This document shows, in pieces, positions 31,974 through 41,767 of a stretch of DNA of 64,000 nucleotides. Numbering within the stretch: the first letter of the stretch is position 1; each line of letters opens with the position of its first letter. The translations under genes and the position numbers were made by a program. Where the stretch lies: positions 713,527 through 777,526 of the forward strand of contig JAHNZQ020000016.1 of assembly GCA_019155205.2 (NCBI GenBank), in the 5' to 3' direction. Below the pieces are notes generated by a model. It was not told the DNA's origin. It did not search any database and saw only the letters and a program-made list of their open reading frames with translations. The stretch is from Gracilaria vermiculophylla. Its lineage: Eukaryota > Rhodophyta > Florideophyceae > Gracilariales > Gracilariaceae.

Positions 31974-33044
31974 CTAGTGAGGCATTTCGACAACCACTTT
32001 TCCGATGTTCTTGTTATCTTGGACGTACTGAAAAGCCTTTGCTGCGGATTCGAGACCCTGAAACTTCTCATGGACAATTGGTCGAAGCCTTCCACCTTTC
32101 CCAAACATGTTGCCGAATTGCTTCATGAAAGAAGCCGTCATCTCGGCGCGGTAGTCCAAAGCTCTTCCTCTCATTGTCGTGCCTTGGACATGAAGACGTT
32201 TCATGACGATTCCAGCGAGGTTAATATCTGGGTGTTTGGCGCCGGACAACAAGCCGTACATAACCCAACGCCCATCCTTTCGCAAAGATCGTTGGTTCGC
32301 TTTGAATTGCGCCGCGCCAACGCAGTCGATGACAAGATCAACGCCCCGCCCACCGGTACAGTTTAAAGCAATATCGGATATGTCGTCCTGTTTGTAGTTG
32401 ATCGTGTGGTGAGCCCCTAGTCTCTTGCAGAAATCCAGTTTCTCACTGGATCCCGCGGAAGCGATGATTGTTACGTTATCGATGGTTGAAGCTAGTTGAA
32501 TGGCGCTTGTTCCGACACCACTTGCCGCTGCATTGATCAAAACAGTTTCGTTCTCGGCAAGCTTTCCAATCTGAAAAAGGACGTGATATGCCGCAAGAAA
32601 CGCCTCAGGAATGGCTGCAAGTTGTTCAGAAGACAAACAACTCGCTACGCCTGATGGGAAATCGAGAATCGTGGCTTTTGGCACCACGGCGTACTCGGCA
32701 AATGCTCCACCGGTCACCAACGCACACACTTCCTTTCCTTCTTCGTTGTATCCTGCAAGTTCAAGTCCAAGAATATCTGTGGTTCCAGGAGGAGGTGGGT
32801 AATTTCCTGCAATCTGCATCAAATCCGCCCGGTTGACGCCAATTGCCGAGACCTTCACGAGACATTCATCTGGTTTCGGGGATGGAATTGGTACTTTCAC
32901 TATTTTGATGCCTGTTGTGCCCCCCGTGCCGTCAGCAACGATTGCGTTCATCATTGCGCTTGATACGCTACAAACAAAATCACGGACTTGATTGCTAAGA
33001 GCAGGTCTAGTACGACAAAGAAAATTGCGGAAAACTGGCAGCAT
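31974..33044 (-). CDS. NADPH:quinone oxidoreductase (PIG3/TP53I3-like, zinc-free MDR family)
   Basis: ATG at 33,044, 356 residues. The first about 30 residues (LPVFRNFLCRTRPALSNQV) are basic with no acidic residue to residue 22, so a mitochondrial presequence is possible; a second start is at Met31/32. The GroES-like domain has GVNRADLMQIAGNYPPPPG (69-87), typical of the PIG3/QOR group. The Rossmann segment NAAASGVGTSAIQLA (171-185) binds NADPH, and VDLVIDCVG follows. No zinc-ligand cysteine set of alcohol dehydrogenases is visible. The family reduces quinones by one electron with NADPH. Head-to-head with COX19, with a 634-bp shared upstream region. Confidence 0.85.
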   Translation of the reverse strand: MLPVFRNFLCRTRPALSNQVRDFVCSVSSAMMNAIVADGTGGTTGIKIVKVPIPSPKPDECLVKVSAIGVNRADLMQIAGNYPPPPGTTDILGLELAGYNEEGKEVCALVTGGAFAEYAVVPKATILDFPSGVASCLSSEQLAAIPEAFLAAYHVLFQIGKLAENETVLINAAASGVGTSAIQLASTIDNVTIIASAGSSEKLDFCKRLGAHHTINYKQDDISDIALNCTGGRGVDLVIDCVGAAQFKANQRSLRKDGRWVMYGLLSGAKHPDINLAGIVMKRLHVQGTTMRGRALDYRAEMTASFMKQFGNMFGKGGRLRPIVHEKFQGLESAAKAFQYVQDNKNIGKVVVEMPH

Positions 33045-33678
33045 CTTTCAGATAAATTGATTAGAAACGCGAGCTGTGATCAAAGGTGTAGAGAATGGTT
33101 TCAGAGAACAAAGAAAAGACAAGATGGCATTTTTAGCTTATTGCATTCATTCCGCGGGCAACTTGGACCTTATTTAGACACAAGAAAGCCTCGTCGAGCG
33201 AGTTATCTTGTGAGGCGCGACAGATGCCTAGTTTGCCTGACTGCTTTTCAGCAGGCAGGGCCTGTTAACACCCTCGCCCTCTGCCCGGGGTTCCCTTGGT
33301 AAATACAAATCATCATTTCCGCTCAAAAATTAAAAAGGATTACGTCTGAGCGGGTTTCTAGACAGTCGAAACACTCGAGGTCCATCTTCGGGGCTGAGGA
33401 AAATTTCTCGTCACACTTGTCGAGGGCCAAGAGTAAGGTAAGGTATCAAAGATACCGTTATACTCGTTTGTGAAGTTTCACGCTTGTTGACAATTAGGCA
33501 TCTGGTGCCAGCTGCTGGCTGTTTGTACTGTAGGCGTCGAAATCAACCACGCGATCAACAGAGGGATTGATCTTAGCGCTACGGCTACAGGGCAGTGTGA
33601 TCGTCGTTTTCTCGGCCTCTGGACAACCTTGACTGATTTATAGCAAGGCAGCTGCAATTGCACTGACCAAAAACAGGA
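33045..33678. promoter_or_regulatory. shared upstream region of the divergent oxidoreductase and COX19 genes
   Basis: Divergent intergenic region of 634 bp that must hold both promoters. No clear TATA or CCAAT box was identified; a short pair of complementary segments near 33,235-33,260 is weak. Confidence 0.35.
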
Positions 33679-34056
33679 ATGACCACGTCAACCAAGCTGT
33701 CAGGGGCTTCACTGGCACCAAAACCGCCTGCAAAAGGAAGTTTTCCCTTGGATCACTTTGCCGAATGCAAGCCGTTGGCGATCGCCTACAAAAATTGTTT
33801 GGACGAGAACGATCGCATTTCCAGCAAGTGCAGGAAGGAAGCACGGGCCTATCTTGAATGTCGCATGGAAAGAGGCTTAATGGCCCAGGAGTGTTGGGAA
33901 AAACTAGGGCTGAGTCAAGATCAGTTTAGTTCCCAAACATCATTCGATGACAGAAGACAACATGAGCGCAAAGATGAGGGAGAAGGGTTTGTCGCAGGCG
34001 CACGCATGGCAAAACGGAGGAAGGAACGAAACTCAGAAAGCACGGAGAGGGATTAG
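33679..34056 (+). CDS. COX19: COX19-like twin CX9C cytochrome c oxidase assembly protein
   Basis: ATG at 33,679, 125 residues. PPAKGSFPLDHFAECK matches the COX19 lead-in. Cysteines 30 and 40 (CX9C) and 51 and 61 (CX9C) form the twin motif of the CHCH fold, followed by RMERGLMA, characteristic of COX19. The protein acts in the mitochondrial intermembrane space in copper delivery to complex IV; import uses the Mia40 disulfide relay, so no presequence is needed, and none is seen. The C-terminal about 40 residues are charged and longer than in the short family members. Convergent with the BAR gene (145 bp between stops). Confidence 0.9.
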   Translation: MTTSTKLSGASLAPKPPAKGSFPLDHFAECKPLAIAYKNCLDENDRISSKCRKEARAYLECRMERGLMAQECWEKLGLSQDQFSSQTSFDDRRQHERKDEGEGFVAGARMAKRRKERNSESTERD

Positions 34057-34201
34057 AAGAGTACGTCTACATCGAAACACGTTTTACGCTAGATGTGAAA
34101 GAAATGCACTGCGCTACATTAGGGACACCAAACGAAGGTGCTGAAGAGAGGAGATAAGGTTGCCAACGAGGGACAGGTTGGATCATGTTGTGAGGAAAGC
34201 A

Positions 34202-34936
34202 TTAACCCGAGGTGGCAGCTGAGGGCGTCTGTATAACTGTAGCTTCCTTCATGAGGCTGTCCGCATTCTCCTCCGCGTATGACATGGCTGGACCAAAGTG
34301 CTTGGAGAAGATACTGTTGACTTGTTTGTGATATGTCCAAAAAGCGACATAGGAAGCACGGAACATCAAATCGGCTTTCTCGTACGTGGTCTTCATGCGA
34401 TGGATGGTACCGTCCAGTAATGAATTATACTTTGCCTTTGAGTCTTCCAGCTTGCTCATGTTTCTCGACTCTTTGTCGTTGTCTGAGTCCTTGCGGGCAA
34501 GCTTCTCAACCTTTGCTTGATACATTGCATAGTCCTTTCGGGCGGTGTCCAGTTTGGGGTAGTCATCCGACAAGTTCTTGATCTCTACAAGGTAGGCCGA
34601 GACCATGCGTTCTAACGCGAGGACTTGAGAATTGGGAGCCGTGACATTTTCCAAGTCCCTAGGAACGACATCAACCACTTGATCTACAGTTGTCTTGAAC
34701 ATCTCACGGGTTGCGTCATCGTTAGGGTACAGGCTATGCAAGGTGACTGAGAACTTTCCGGCATCCGCTGCAGCTTTCTTGTACGCTTTCTGCACGCCGT
34801 CAATTTCATTGACGGCAGTTTGCAGAGACTTTTGCACGTTTTCAAGATTGGCGCGAAGCGTTTCAAACTCGGCGTTGACAGGCTCGTTCTTCGCGGCGGA
34901 GTGACCGATGGTGCTGCGTTTGATGGCGTGAAGCAT
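34202..34936 (-). CDS. BAR-domain protein (RVS161/amphiphysin-like)
   Basis: ATG at 34,936, 244 residues, nearly all helical with heptad-like repeats. The pattern KAYKKAAADAGKFSVTLHSLYP in the first third, LDTARKDYAMYQAKVEKLARK in the middle (the BAR signature of a Tyr/Asp-rich helix followed by a Lys run), and SKLEDSKAKYNSLLDGTIHRM afterwards fit an N-BAR/BAR dimer. There is no SH3 or other added domain, as in yeast Rvs161. Such proteins bend membranes in endocytosis and actin-linked traffic. The size equals the bare domain. Confidence 0.75.
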   Translation of the reverse strand: MLHAIKRSTIGHSAAKNEPVNAEFETLRANLENVQKSLQTAVNEIDGVQKAYKKAAADAGKFSVTLHSLYPNDDATREMFKTTVDQVVDVVPRDLENVTAPNSQVLALERMVSAYLVEIKNLSDDYPKLDTARKDYAMYQAKVEKLARKDSDNDKESRNMSKLEDSKAKYNSLLDGTIHRMKTTYEKADLMFRASYVAFWTYHKQVNSIFSKHFGPAMSYAEENADSLMKEATVIQTPSAATSG

Positions 34937-36978
34937 TTTGGATCAAGCTTGGATGGACTTGTTTCGGAAGCGAAGCCGTGGTCGGTGGGGCGTGTGGAGG
35001 GGAGCAACGGCGGGCGGATGCGTGGCTGCCGAATGAGTGAAGGTTAAGAAGGGTGGGCGTGGATCGACGTTGGGCAGCCAAGACCGAAAACTCGCGCGTC
35101 ATCACTACGCTACCGGTGCGCACTGTGTGCGGACTCCATCACAAAGCTGTGATTGACCGATCGAGGGCCCGCCAACGCACGCGCAAAACTTGGCTGAATG
35201 CGATTGGGCGATATCTCGCCGGGCGGCCGATACATCCAGTAGAAAGCACGCGCTGCGATCACGTGCCGAAAAGAACAGCACTGGTTGAACGCCAAGTCCA
35301 TCAGGCCGAAGTCGTGTTCCTTGCAAGCTATATCGAACACCGCACTTTGTAAGCTGCGGCAACACGCACTAGCGAACGTTAACCGTTCTCCCCAGTGGCC
35401 CACGCTGCATCCCGAGACGTTGACGAGTCCAGGCTCGAGACGAGCGTTTGGGCCCCGACTATGACGATCCTCTCGAGATTCGGATCTCCGGCGCCCGCCC
35501 ATTCCCCCGACACTGCCACAAATGGCACCAGCGCCGGCCCCGCATCGCAGAACTTTGCATGCGACTCCAATGGGCCAGTCGCCCTTTTCGCGTTCATATT
35601 CAAGCAGACTATAACCCAAGTAGTTCCGGCCTTTGGCCATATGCGTTCGATGATGCGGGCAGACCTCCGTACTTGACCGGTTTGCTCTCAGCCCCGCTGT
35701 GCTCGGGACGTTGACTTGAAGAAACAATTACCTTCGTCACGGATATGGCGCATTTGCCATACTTACATTTGGCACTGTTCGCACACAGTCAACATGTTGT
35801 AACAGTTTACCATGTAATTTGTCAGAATGTTAATTTGACTTGGAACTTGGCAAGCGCCCACAGTGCCCGAATTAGGCTAACCCACTCGGTCACAGCGCAA
35901 GCTTTTCAAGCTTTGAGATCAAGTAAGGACGATCCGTCGACTTACTTTCCGACTCCATCGCTCGCTGCATCTGCTGACTTAACAACCAACCCATTTTGAA
36001 CACCACATTTCAAAGCGCGGTTCTGAGCAGCGCAAGAAGCAGCAATCTTGCGCCTCTACATGGGAGTCTCCGCTAAAAGCACCATCAGCACATCTCTGCG
36101 CGGAGAGAGCTTCATAAGGCGACGGAGCTCTACAGCTCTTTCAAGGCAAAAACTGCCTTCGGTCCTTGCTTTGAAAGCGTTCAGTACAGACTCTGCGGTC
36201 AAATGACGCCCGTTTGAAATGTTATCTCTGTCTTGTTTTGGCGCGTTTTGATTTCCATTCCACGATCTGCTTTAACTCAAGTACTCATATGATTTCTACC
36301 AAAGTAGACTCTATTGAAAGCTACATTTTCTTTACTCTCTTGTCACTAGGTCATGAAGGGAACGGCTCACAAGTTTTTCCTTGAGGGCAAGTAGCTTGCT
36401 GCTCGTGTTTCTGGGAATCGCGTTTTGCAAGAAAAACGAGCCTTCAGAGGTGTTGTATGAAACGACGCATTACATAAAGAACTGTTATTGCTGTTCACTG
36501 CAGCTGTCTCTGTCCTTGCACATCGCAAAGCGCCCGTCGACGTGCCCACGGCTGCCCACCAAATACGGCGTCTTCGAAATAGAACTCTGCAGAGCATTCG
36601 GTCGGAATCAAGCCGTCAAGATTCACAAAATGCACACTGCAACCGGACACGAGCGAAAAACTGTCTCTTCTTCTTCCCTTCAACACTGCCATGCTACAAG
36701 CGGCTGTCAGGCGCTCTTATTTCCTCTGCAACATCTAATCCGAAGACACAAGCCACACCACGACATTGTTTTCACATTTCGTGCAGGAAAGCACTGTTAT
36801 GAAATCACGGCGCTCCTGAAAGGTTGCCAAGCATAGCAATGTCCCCCATAGTGAAAATTGGAATGAGTCGGCTCCGCTCATTTTCAGGGGCACTTAAGCC
36901 AGCCATACCAATTCCGCCACTCTCTTTCGCATCTTGATACCTCATTCATTTCATAGCCTTCCCCAATCCCTCCACAAA
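34937..36978. other. 2-kb intergenic stretch without a supported gene
   Basis: Frames in 35,100-35,730 on both strands (up to 205 codons, mostly from non-ATG starts) overlap each other and carry no motif. A 62-codon frame at 35,749 and a 151-codon frame at 36,381 (TTG start, signal-like first residues) are also unsupported. A transcribed non-coding or fast-evolving gene cannot be excluded. Confidence 0.35.
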
Positions 36979-37488
36979 ATGTATCGCGCAATCATATTCC
37001 TCTTGATAATTTCCGCAGTCATCCGGGACGCTTGGTCAGTTCCGTTTGATTCAGACACTCTGCGTAACAGCTCCACCACGCCTACCGCCGATCCTGACGA
37101 GCTATCCATCATGCCGACCCCGGAATCACGTGGAACAGAGTGCGTTGATGAAAGATATCTCACGTCCAAAGGCTATGCCGCTCACACTTTCGTGCACAGG
37201 CCGGCAAAACTTGCACGCGCTCTGTGTCCGCCTGGAACGCTGCCGTGCGCCACGCCATATCACAAAGTGCGAGTGGATGGCGAAAATCTCAGTTATCAAC
37301 AGCTGTGCGATAGGCTGCAAACATGTGATGTGCAACACATTTTAGTCAACTCGGTTTACTCTCATGAGTGGAAAGACGAAGAACATGACAATGGTGTTTT
37401 GTTAACGATGTACGACGTTAGGTACCCGGAGATGGCACAACGAGCAATCCATTGGGCTCTCAGGAAAACTCGCCCAACCACCGTGTAA
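36979..37488 (+). CDS. small secreted cysteine-containing protein of unknown function
   Basis: ATG at 36,979, 169 residues. Residues 1-20 are a clear signal peptide (MYRAIIFLLIISAV... ending DAWS|VP). After a short Ser/Thr/Pro-rich linker, the mature domain has ECVDERYL, ARALCPPGTLPCATPYH, YQQLCDRLQTCDVQHILVNS and a C-terminal helix-rich end. Six cysteines lie after the signal peptide, so three disulfides are possible. I do not recognise the family; the CPPGTLPCATP block looks conserved in style and would be the best search seed. The neighbouring gene at 39,004 is also secreted and Cys-rich. Confidence 0.65.
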   Translation: MYRAIIFLLIISAVIRDAWSVPFDSDTLRNSSTTPTADPDELSIMPTPESRGTECVDERYLTSKGYAAHTFVHRPAKLARALCPPGTLPCATPYHKVRVDGENLSYQQLCDRLQTCDVQHILVNSVYSHEWKDEEHDNGVLLTMYDVRYPEMAQRAIHWALRKTRPTTV

Positions 37489-38881
37489 CATTTGGGACTT
37501 TTACATCTCGCTGAGAACTGCCCTGTGTAGAAAGCAGATGCTGTGCTTGACCTGCAACCCCGCTGTCTGTTGAATTGGACGACTAGGGGGATCGCCCTGC
37601 TATTTGTCTGAGCAGGATGATAGCGGGCTCGCTTCAGAAAGATTTTTGAGCGTTTATTAAACGAAGTGACAAGACCTCCAGACTCTCTCATCTCGGCATG
37701 GGTGACATCCCTTGTAGGAGTGTGCGTTTGAATACGAAATGATAAACCTCACCTTGATAAAGTACTGTAATGGACTCTAAGATATGTCAGTAAATACCAT
37801 AACATACTGGCATGGATGAAATTGCACGCTTCGATGAAATCAAAGACAGTTCGACCTTTACTAGTAATTATGTTCGCACCGTTTGCGTAAAAATATCAAG
37901 ACCCTTTCCATTGAAAAACATTATAGGCTGTCGGTTTGTTGTAGGAACAGCCCTGTGTTTCGGGATGAATCATGATGAGAACTTCTCATAGCACACGATG
38001 TGGATACATTATTTCTATTCAGGAGGACAGTATCCCGTTGACTTTCTCACAATTTCAACTACATCTGGAAAAAGGTTTCTTTTTCATCACGCAGGTTTGT
38101 TGACTTTTACAGTTAGTAGGAGGCGCGGTGTGTTTAAAATATGTTGTTTTTAAGAAAAGGTTCACGCTTTGCATAATCCACTACGGAGAAAAACTTATTT
38201 CTTGTTTCGGAAGTCCTAATTCTTTTACATAACCATGTGAAACAGTGTTCAGAATTGAAAGATTGCAGCCCTCCCAGGGCAGAATCCTGGAATGCAGAAC
38301 AGTATTGGTAAAAAAGACCCTTGTCCTTGATTCTGAACGGGAATGAACAAAACAAGAAATGTACATCTCAGCTACAAATTGTGGGCGTTCAACCTGCTTC
38401 AAAATATCTTTTGGCTCTCACGATACAAAGTTTGATACAACTGTGCTCTACGTTTATCTGTTGGGAAATGGTGATATCCCGAGTTCCAGACGCCCCATTT
38501 TCCAGAAAAATTGTTTCGTAAAACATTAAATCTCGATAGTCTGAGACCCCCCCCCCCCCCCTTCGTGTGAGCATCATTTGAACGAAGAATGATATGAGTG
38601 AAGATATATCTTTGCTTGTCCTTTTGAATGTGTACTGTCCATCACAAAAGTATTGACATTTTGCGAGATGGTGATAAATCGATTATTCATTCTCAAAAGA
38701 TGGAGTCTTTCGTGAGCCAATATACAAATACAAGCTTAAACGGTCGTTGGCACTTTCCCGACGAAGATGAAACCCATCCTTTGAACGTTTGCCAGGTAAA
38801 GATCTTAAAACCTCTCTTTACGAGATGGTCTTTCTCTCGAAAGCAGAATGAAAGACAACACTCGGTCACCATCCGTGCTTT
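37489..38881. other. intergenic stretch with a short C homopolymer
   Basis: No supported gene. A run of 14 C lies at about 38,547-38,560. Frames are short and overlap. Confidence 0.35.
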
Positions 38882-38882
38882 T

Positions 38883-38897
38883 CCAATCGGATATAAA
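38883..38897 (+). promoter_or_regulatory. CCAAT and TATA motifs upstream of the secreted two-exon gene
   Basis: CCAAT at 38,883-38,887 and TATAAA at 38,892-38,897 lie 107-121 bp before the ATG at 39,004. A transcription start near 38,925 would give a leader of about 80 bases. The two boxes are unusually close together, so only the TATA box may count. Confidence 0.4.
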
Positions 38898-39003
38898 GCT
38901 GGGTTTCTTTTCCTTCTTTGCTTGCGGTCAGTTCCACTACCGCACTGGCTCCTGGACTGTTGCTTCACGAGCACTATTAACCATACCTTATTCCCGGGAC
39001 AAA

Positions 39004-39930
39004 ATGAAGTCAGTCACACTTCACCTTATCGTGGCTATTTTGTTTTACGCGACGTGCTCCTTCTCTGAATCCATTCCCTGTCGATATGACACCAATCACT
39101 GTAAGTTATTTCTCAGATTATAGATGAATCCGTGTCTTGTTAAAGTCTTTGCTAACCTGGCTTTGAACCCTATTTCAGGTAGTTGTATTTTTGGAAGTTC
39201 GACACAAGGGCGATGCTGGGATCGCTTAAGCGGAACCCCCAGTTCAGGTCCTTGCTCCGAACGCTATTGTCGCGCTGGATGGACGTGTTCATGTCTGGGA
39301 AGAACTCATCTCTGCCCCTTAAGAAATATGACGACAACAGTATTGAGTTATTTGAGTGGTGGAACTCCGTTTTGCCGAGATATCGCCGTGCAAGGAGCCG
39401 GCAACCCTGAAATTAGATTGGGATCATTTCGGTTGGGAATTTCAAGGAGGGCATTAGCTGTGGGAGAGTGCAAAGAACTGAGTTGGTGGCAGAATGGGGT
39501 ACTTATGGGAGAGTACGGTGTCACCCCGAGGATCAATCGCTTTAATTTAGAAAGTGAGTTGGAGCGAAGAGGAACTCACACAAATGTGGAACTAAGGCGT
39601 GGTGATTTGCTCGCATTCAGATTTGCGGATGCAAGCTATCACTGCTTCACTCATTTGCTGAACATTATGGTGGATGGAGATTATATCAGTCTCGGGCACA
39701 GTAGCATGTCTGTGAGGTTTTCTAGGCAGTTTGTGCCGGATTGGTATGAACCATCATATTCTCCAACTCTTGCAGAAGATGAGGACAGCGCTCAACCTTC
39801 TGATTTCCTCCCTCTGAGAACAAATTTGTTCAGCGGAGGAATGATTCTTTCTGGATGGGACTATTGGAGGGACCCAGATGGCTCTCGCGATCATATGAAG
39901 GGAAATTTCTATTACCGTGTACAAGTATAG
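39004..39930 (+). CDS. secreted cysteine-rich protein of unknown family (two exons)
   Basis: Exon 1 is 39,004-39,100 and exon 2 is 39,179-39,930; the 78-bp intron has GTAAGT, a CTAAC branch-site motif and TTTCAG. The product is 282 residues. A signal peptide covers residues 1-20 (MKSVTLHLIVAILFYATCSF). A cysteine-dense module follows across the splice junction, with NHCSC, GRCWDRL, GPCSERYCRAGWTCSC and HLCPL, about ten Cys in 55 residues. The remaining about 200 residues are a beta-rich looking domain with WWQNGVLMGEYG, DLLAFRFADASYHC and MILSGWDYWRDPDGS. I know no matching family. The module plus beta domain suggests an extracellular matrix or cell-wall binding protein, which is inference. 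Confidence 0.75.
39101..39178 (+). other. intron of the secreted cysteine-rich gene
   Basis: GTAAGT donor, GCTAACCTG branch-site match 28 bases before the acceptor, and a pyrimidine-containing TATTTCAG acceptor. The join creates a Cys codon (T|GT). Length 78 bp. Confidence 0.85.
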
Positions 39931-41196
39931 GAGAGATAGAGTGAGCAATCTTGTGTACCTCATATTGTATTTTCAGTTGCAAGCCAAGGGTAAAAGATTG
40001 GTGCAAAAACGAGTTTGACAGTAAATACTGCTCGAGCCCTGAAATGCAGGAGTTTGAAATCTCATTCAGAACACAGCAGAGTTTGAACAATACTTTTAAC
40101 TTTATAGAATGAAATCTCCCAAAATTGAAAATGCATGAAGTGTATTTCTCGAGCAAATGCTGAACTAATGTTCACTGTTTCGTTCACAACATCGAGTCCT
40201 GGTAAACGATTTTGAAAAGCTTCATTTTTCCCGCTGTTGTGAGCGATATGTTAGCAATTGCTTACTGCAAAGCTGTCGTGGCAATTCAAAATCACGGATT
40301 CTCGTATGGAGAAGACCAAGAAGCTTCACGGATTGCATTTATTTGAGGGGTACTGGTTAGGGGCTCTGATTGAAGGCTGAGAGTGGACTTGGCTGAGAAA
40401 TTTATTTGAAAATGACATTTCTGACGCCGATGTTTCGCGTTTGGAATGCTTTGCTAAACGAAAAATTTGAATATCGCATCAGTGAATCATTTGCGATGAG
40501 TTTTTAAACTGCATTCTTCAAATAATTGAAAAGCTATTTGAAGACTCTATACTAACGTTGCGCGCTGTCGCAATGTTTGATAGACACGCATGTTATCCAT
40601 GTGACTACATCATACTCGAAGAGCTTTTGTCGAGCAAGCCGACAAACCGGGTGGAAATTACATCCCGTACCAGTTGCCGTCTCTCCAGTGTTTCCAAGCG
40701 TGACATTTCTTCGAGACCCATGCGGCTTCATTTTCGGGCGGCATAGAGATTTAGCTTGCATAGCAAGTTTCACCTCATTACATTTTCCATTCCAAGCGCG
40801 GGAATGCAAAAAGTTGAGCTCTGAACGAGGGCCAGTCCCGCAAGAAAGGAGCCGCAAAATGGATTCGAAAATCGACCGCAATTCAAGAAACAGCAAGAAC
40901 GGCTTCTAGGATTGCAGGAGAGGAATGGAGCCAGGCGCTACGAAGGCAGTGTTCGACGGATGCCAAGGCGCGTCGTCGACGGCGTGGACATCAAGTAGCT
41001 TTGAGCTTGAGCGCTTGCACCATGAAATAATATTTGTTTTATTTTAGTCGGTTCAGGCTTTGGGTAAGGAAGGCTGTGTTGGCTGGCTACTTTATGACTG
41101 CAGAGTGGGCTCGGAGCTTATCCAAGCCCTGAACCGGGTGCTACTTAGCGCCGGATCTCCAGCCTGAGGATCTCTAGCCCGAGGCGCAAGCGATAG

Positions 41197-41198
<2 letters not shown>
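39931..41198. other. intergenic stretch, no supported gene
   Basis: Only short frames without motifs on either strand; most start at non-ATG codons. Confidence 0.35.

Positions 41199-41290
<92 letters not shown>
41199..41290 (+). repeat. 92-base G homopolymer followed by TGTGGG repeats
   Basis: An uninterrupted run of G from 41,199 to 41,290, followed by four units of TGTGGG type to about 41,320. A tract of this kind can form stacked G-quadruplexes. The exact length is likely to be unreliable, because such runs are hard to sequence. Confidence 0.9.
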
Positions 41291-41291
<1 letters not shown>

Positions 41292-41320
41292 GTGGGTGTG
41301 GGTGTGGGTGTGTGGGTTGG

Positions 41321-41767
41321 ATCAAAAGAAAAGAACACGCAAGATCCGAAAAGAGAACAGAGACAACGCGGAAAGAAGACCGAGGTTCAGGCGCAGACGG
41401 CGACGGTAGGCGTCGCTGGCGGTTGCTCGTCAGTGGATGCCCAAGAACATGCAACAAAGTCTTTTCCGCGTGCCTTGAAATCTGATGCTCCCTAATTAGC
41501 TAAGGTACAGTAATAATGTAGGAAGCCGATTGATCTCGCTGGTTTGTCGTTGCGACCTGTAATTTTTGAGCCGCAACGATTTTTAATGCACAACGCCCAC
41601 AACGGCATTTTCGGTCCTGTCCTACCCGGCGCAGGGGCTTCCAGCCTCATCCAGCACCACTTTCGTCACCACAACGTCATCATACTCCCATTTTCAATAC
41701 TGCTGAACCCCTCCGTGCCCAATCAGTCGTACAACCCCAATTGTAATGAGCTTTGGAGAGCGTTCAG
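41321..41767. other. upstream region of the coiled-coil/TPR gene
   Basis: No gene supported. It presumably holds the promoter and leader of the gene that starts at 41,768. Confidence 0.3.

Noticed and set aside
35110..35727. 205-codon minus-strand frame and its overlapping 74-codon neighbour
   Set aside because: The long frame starts at TTG; the two frames overlap one another, show no motif, and the plus strand is open as well. Not enough support for a gene.
36381..36836. 151-codon plus-strand frame with a hydrophobic start
   Set aside because: Starts at TTG, has no domain, and the overlapping frames on both strands are equally long.
38628..39068. 146-codon frame overlapping exon 1 of the secreted gene
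   Set aside because: The overlapping reading frame of 39,004 has a signal peptide and a matching intron; the longer frame has no features.
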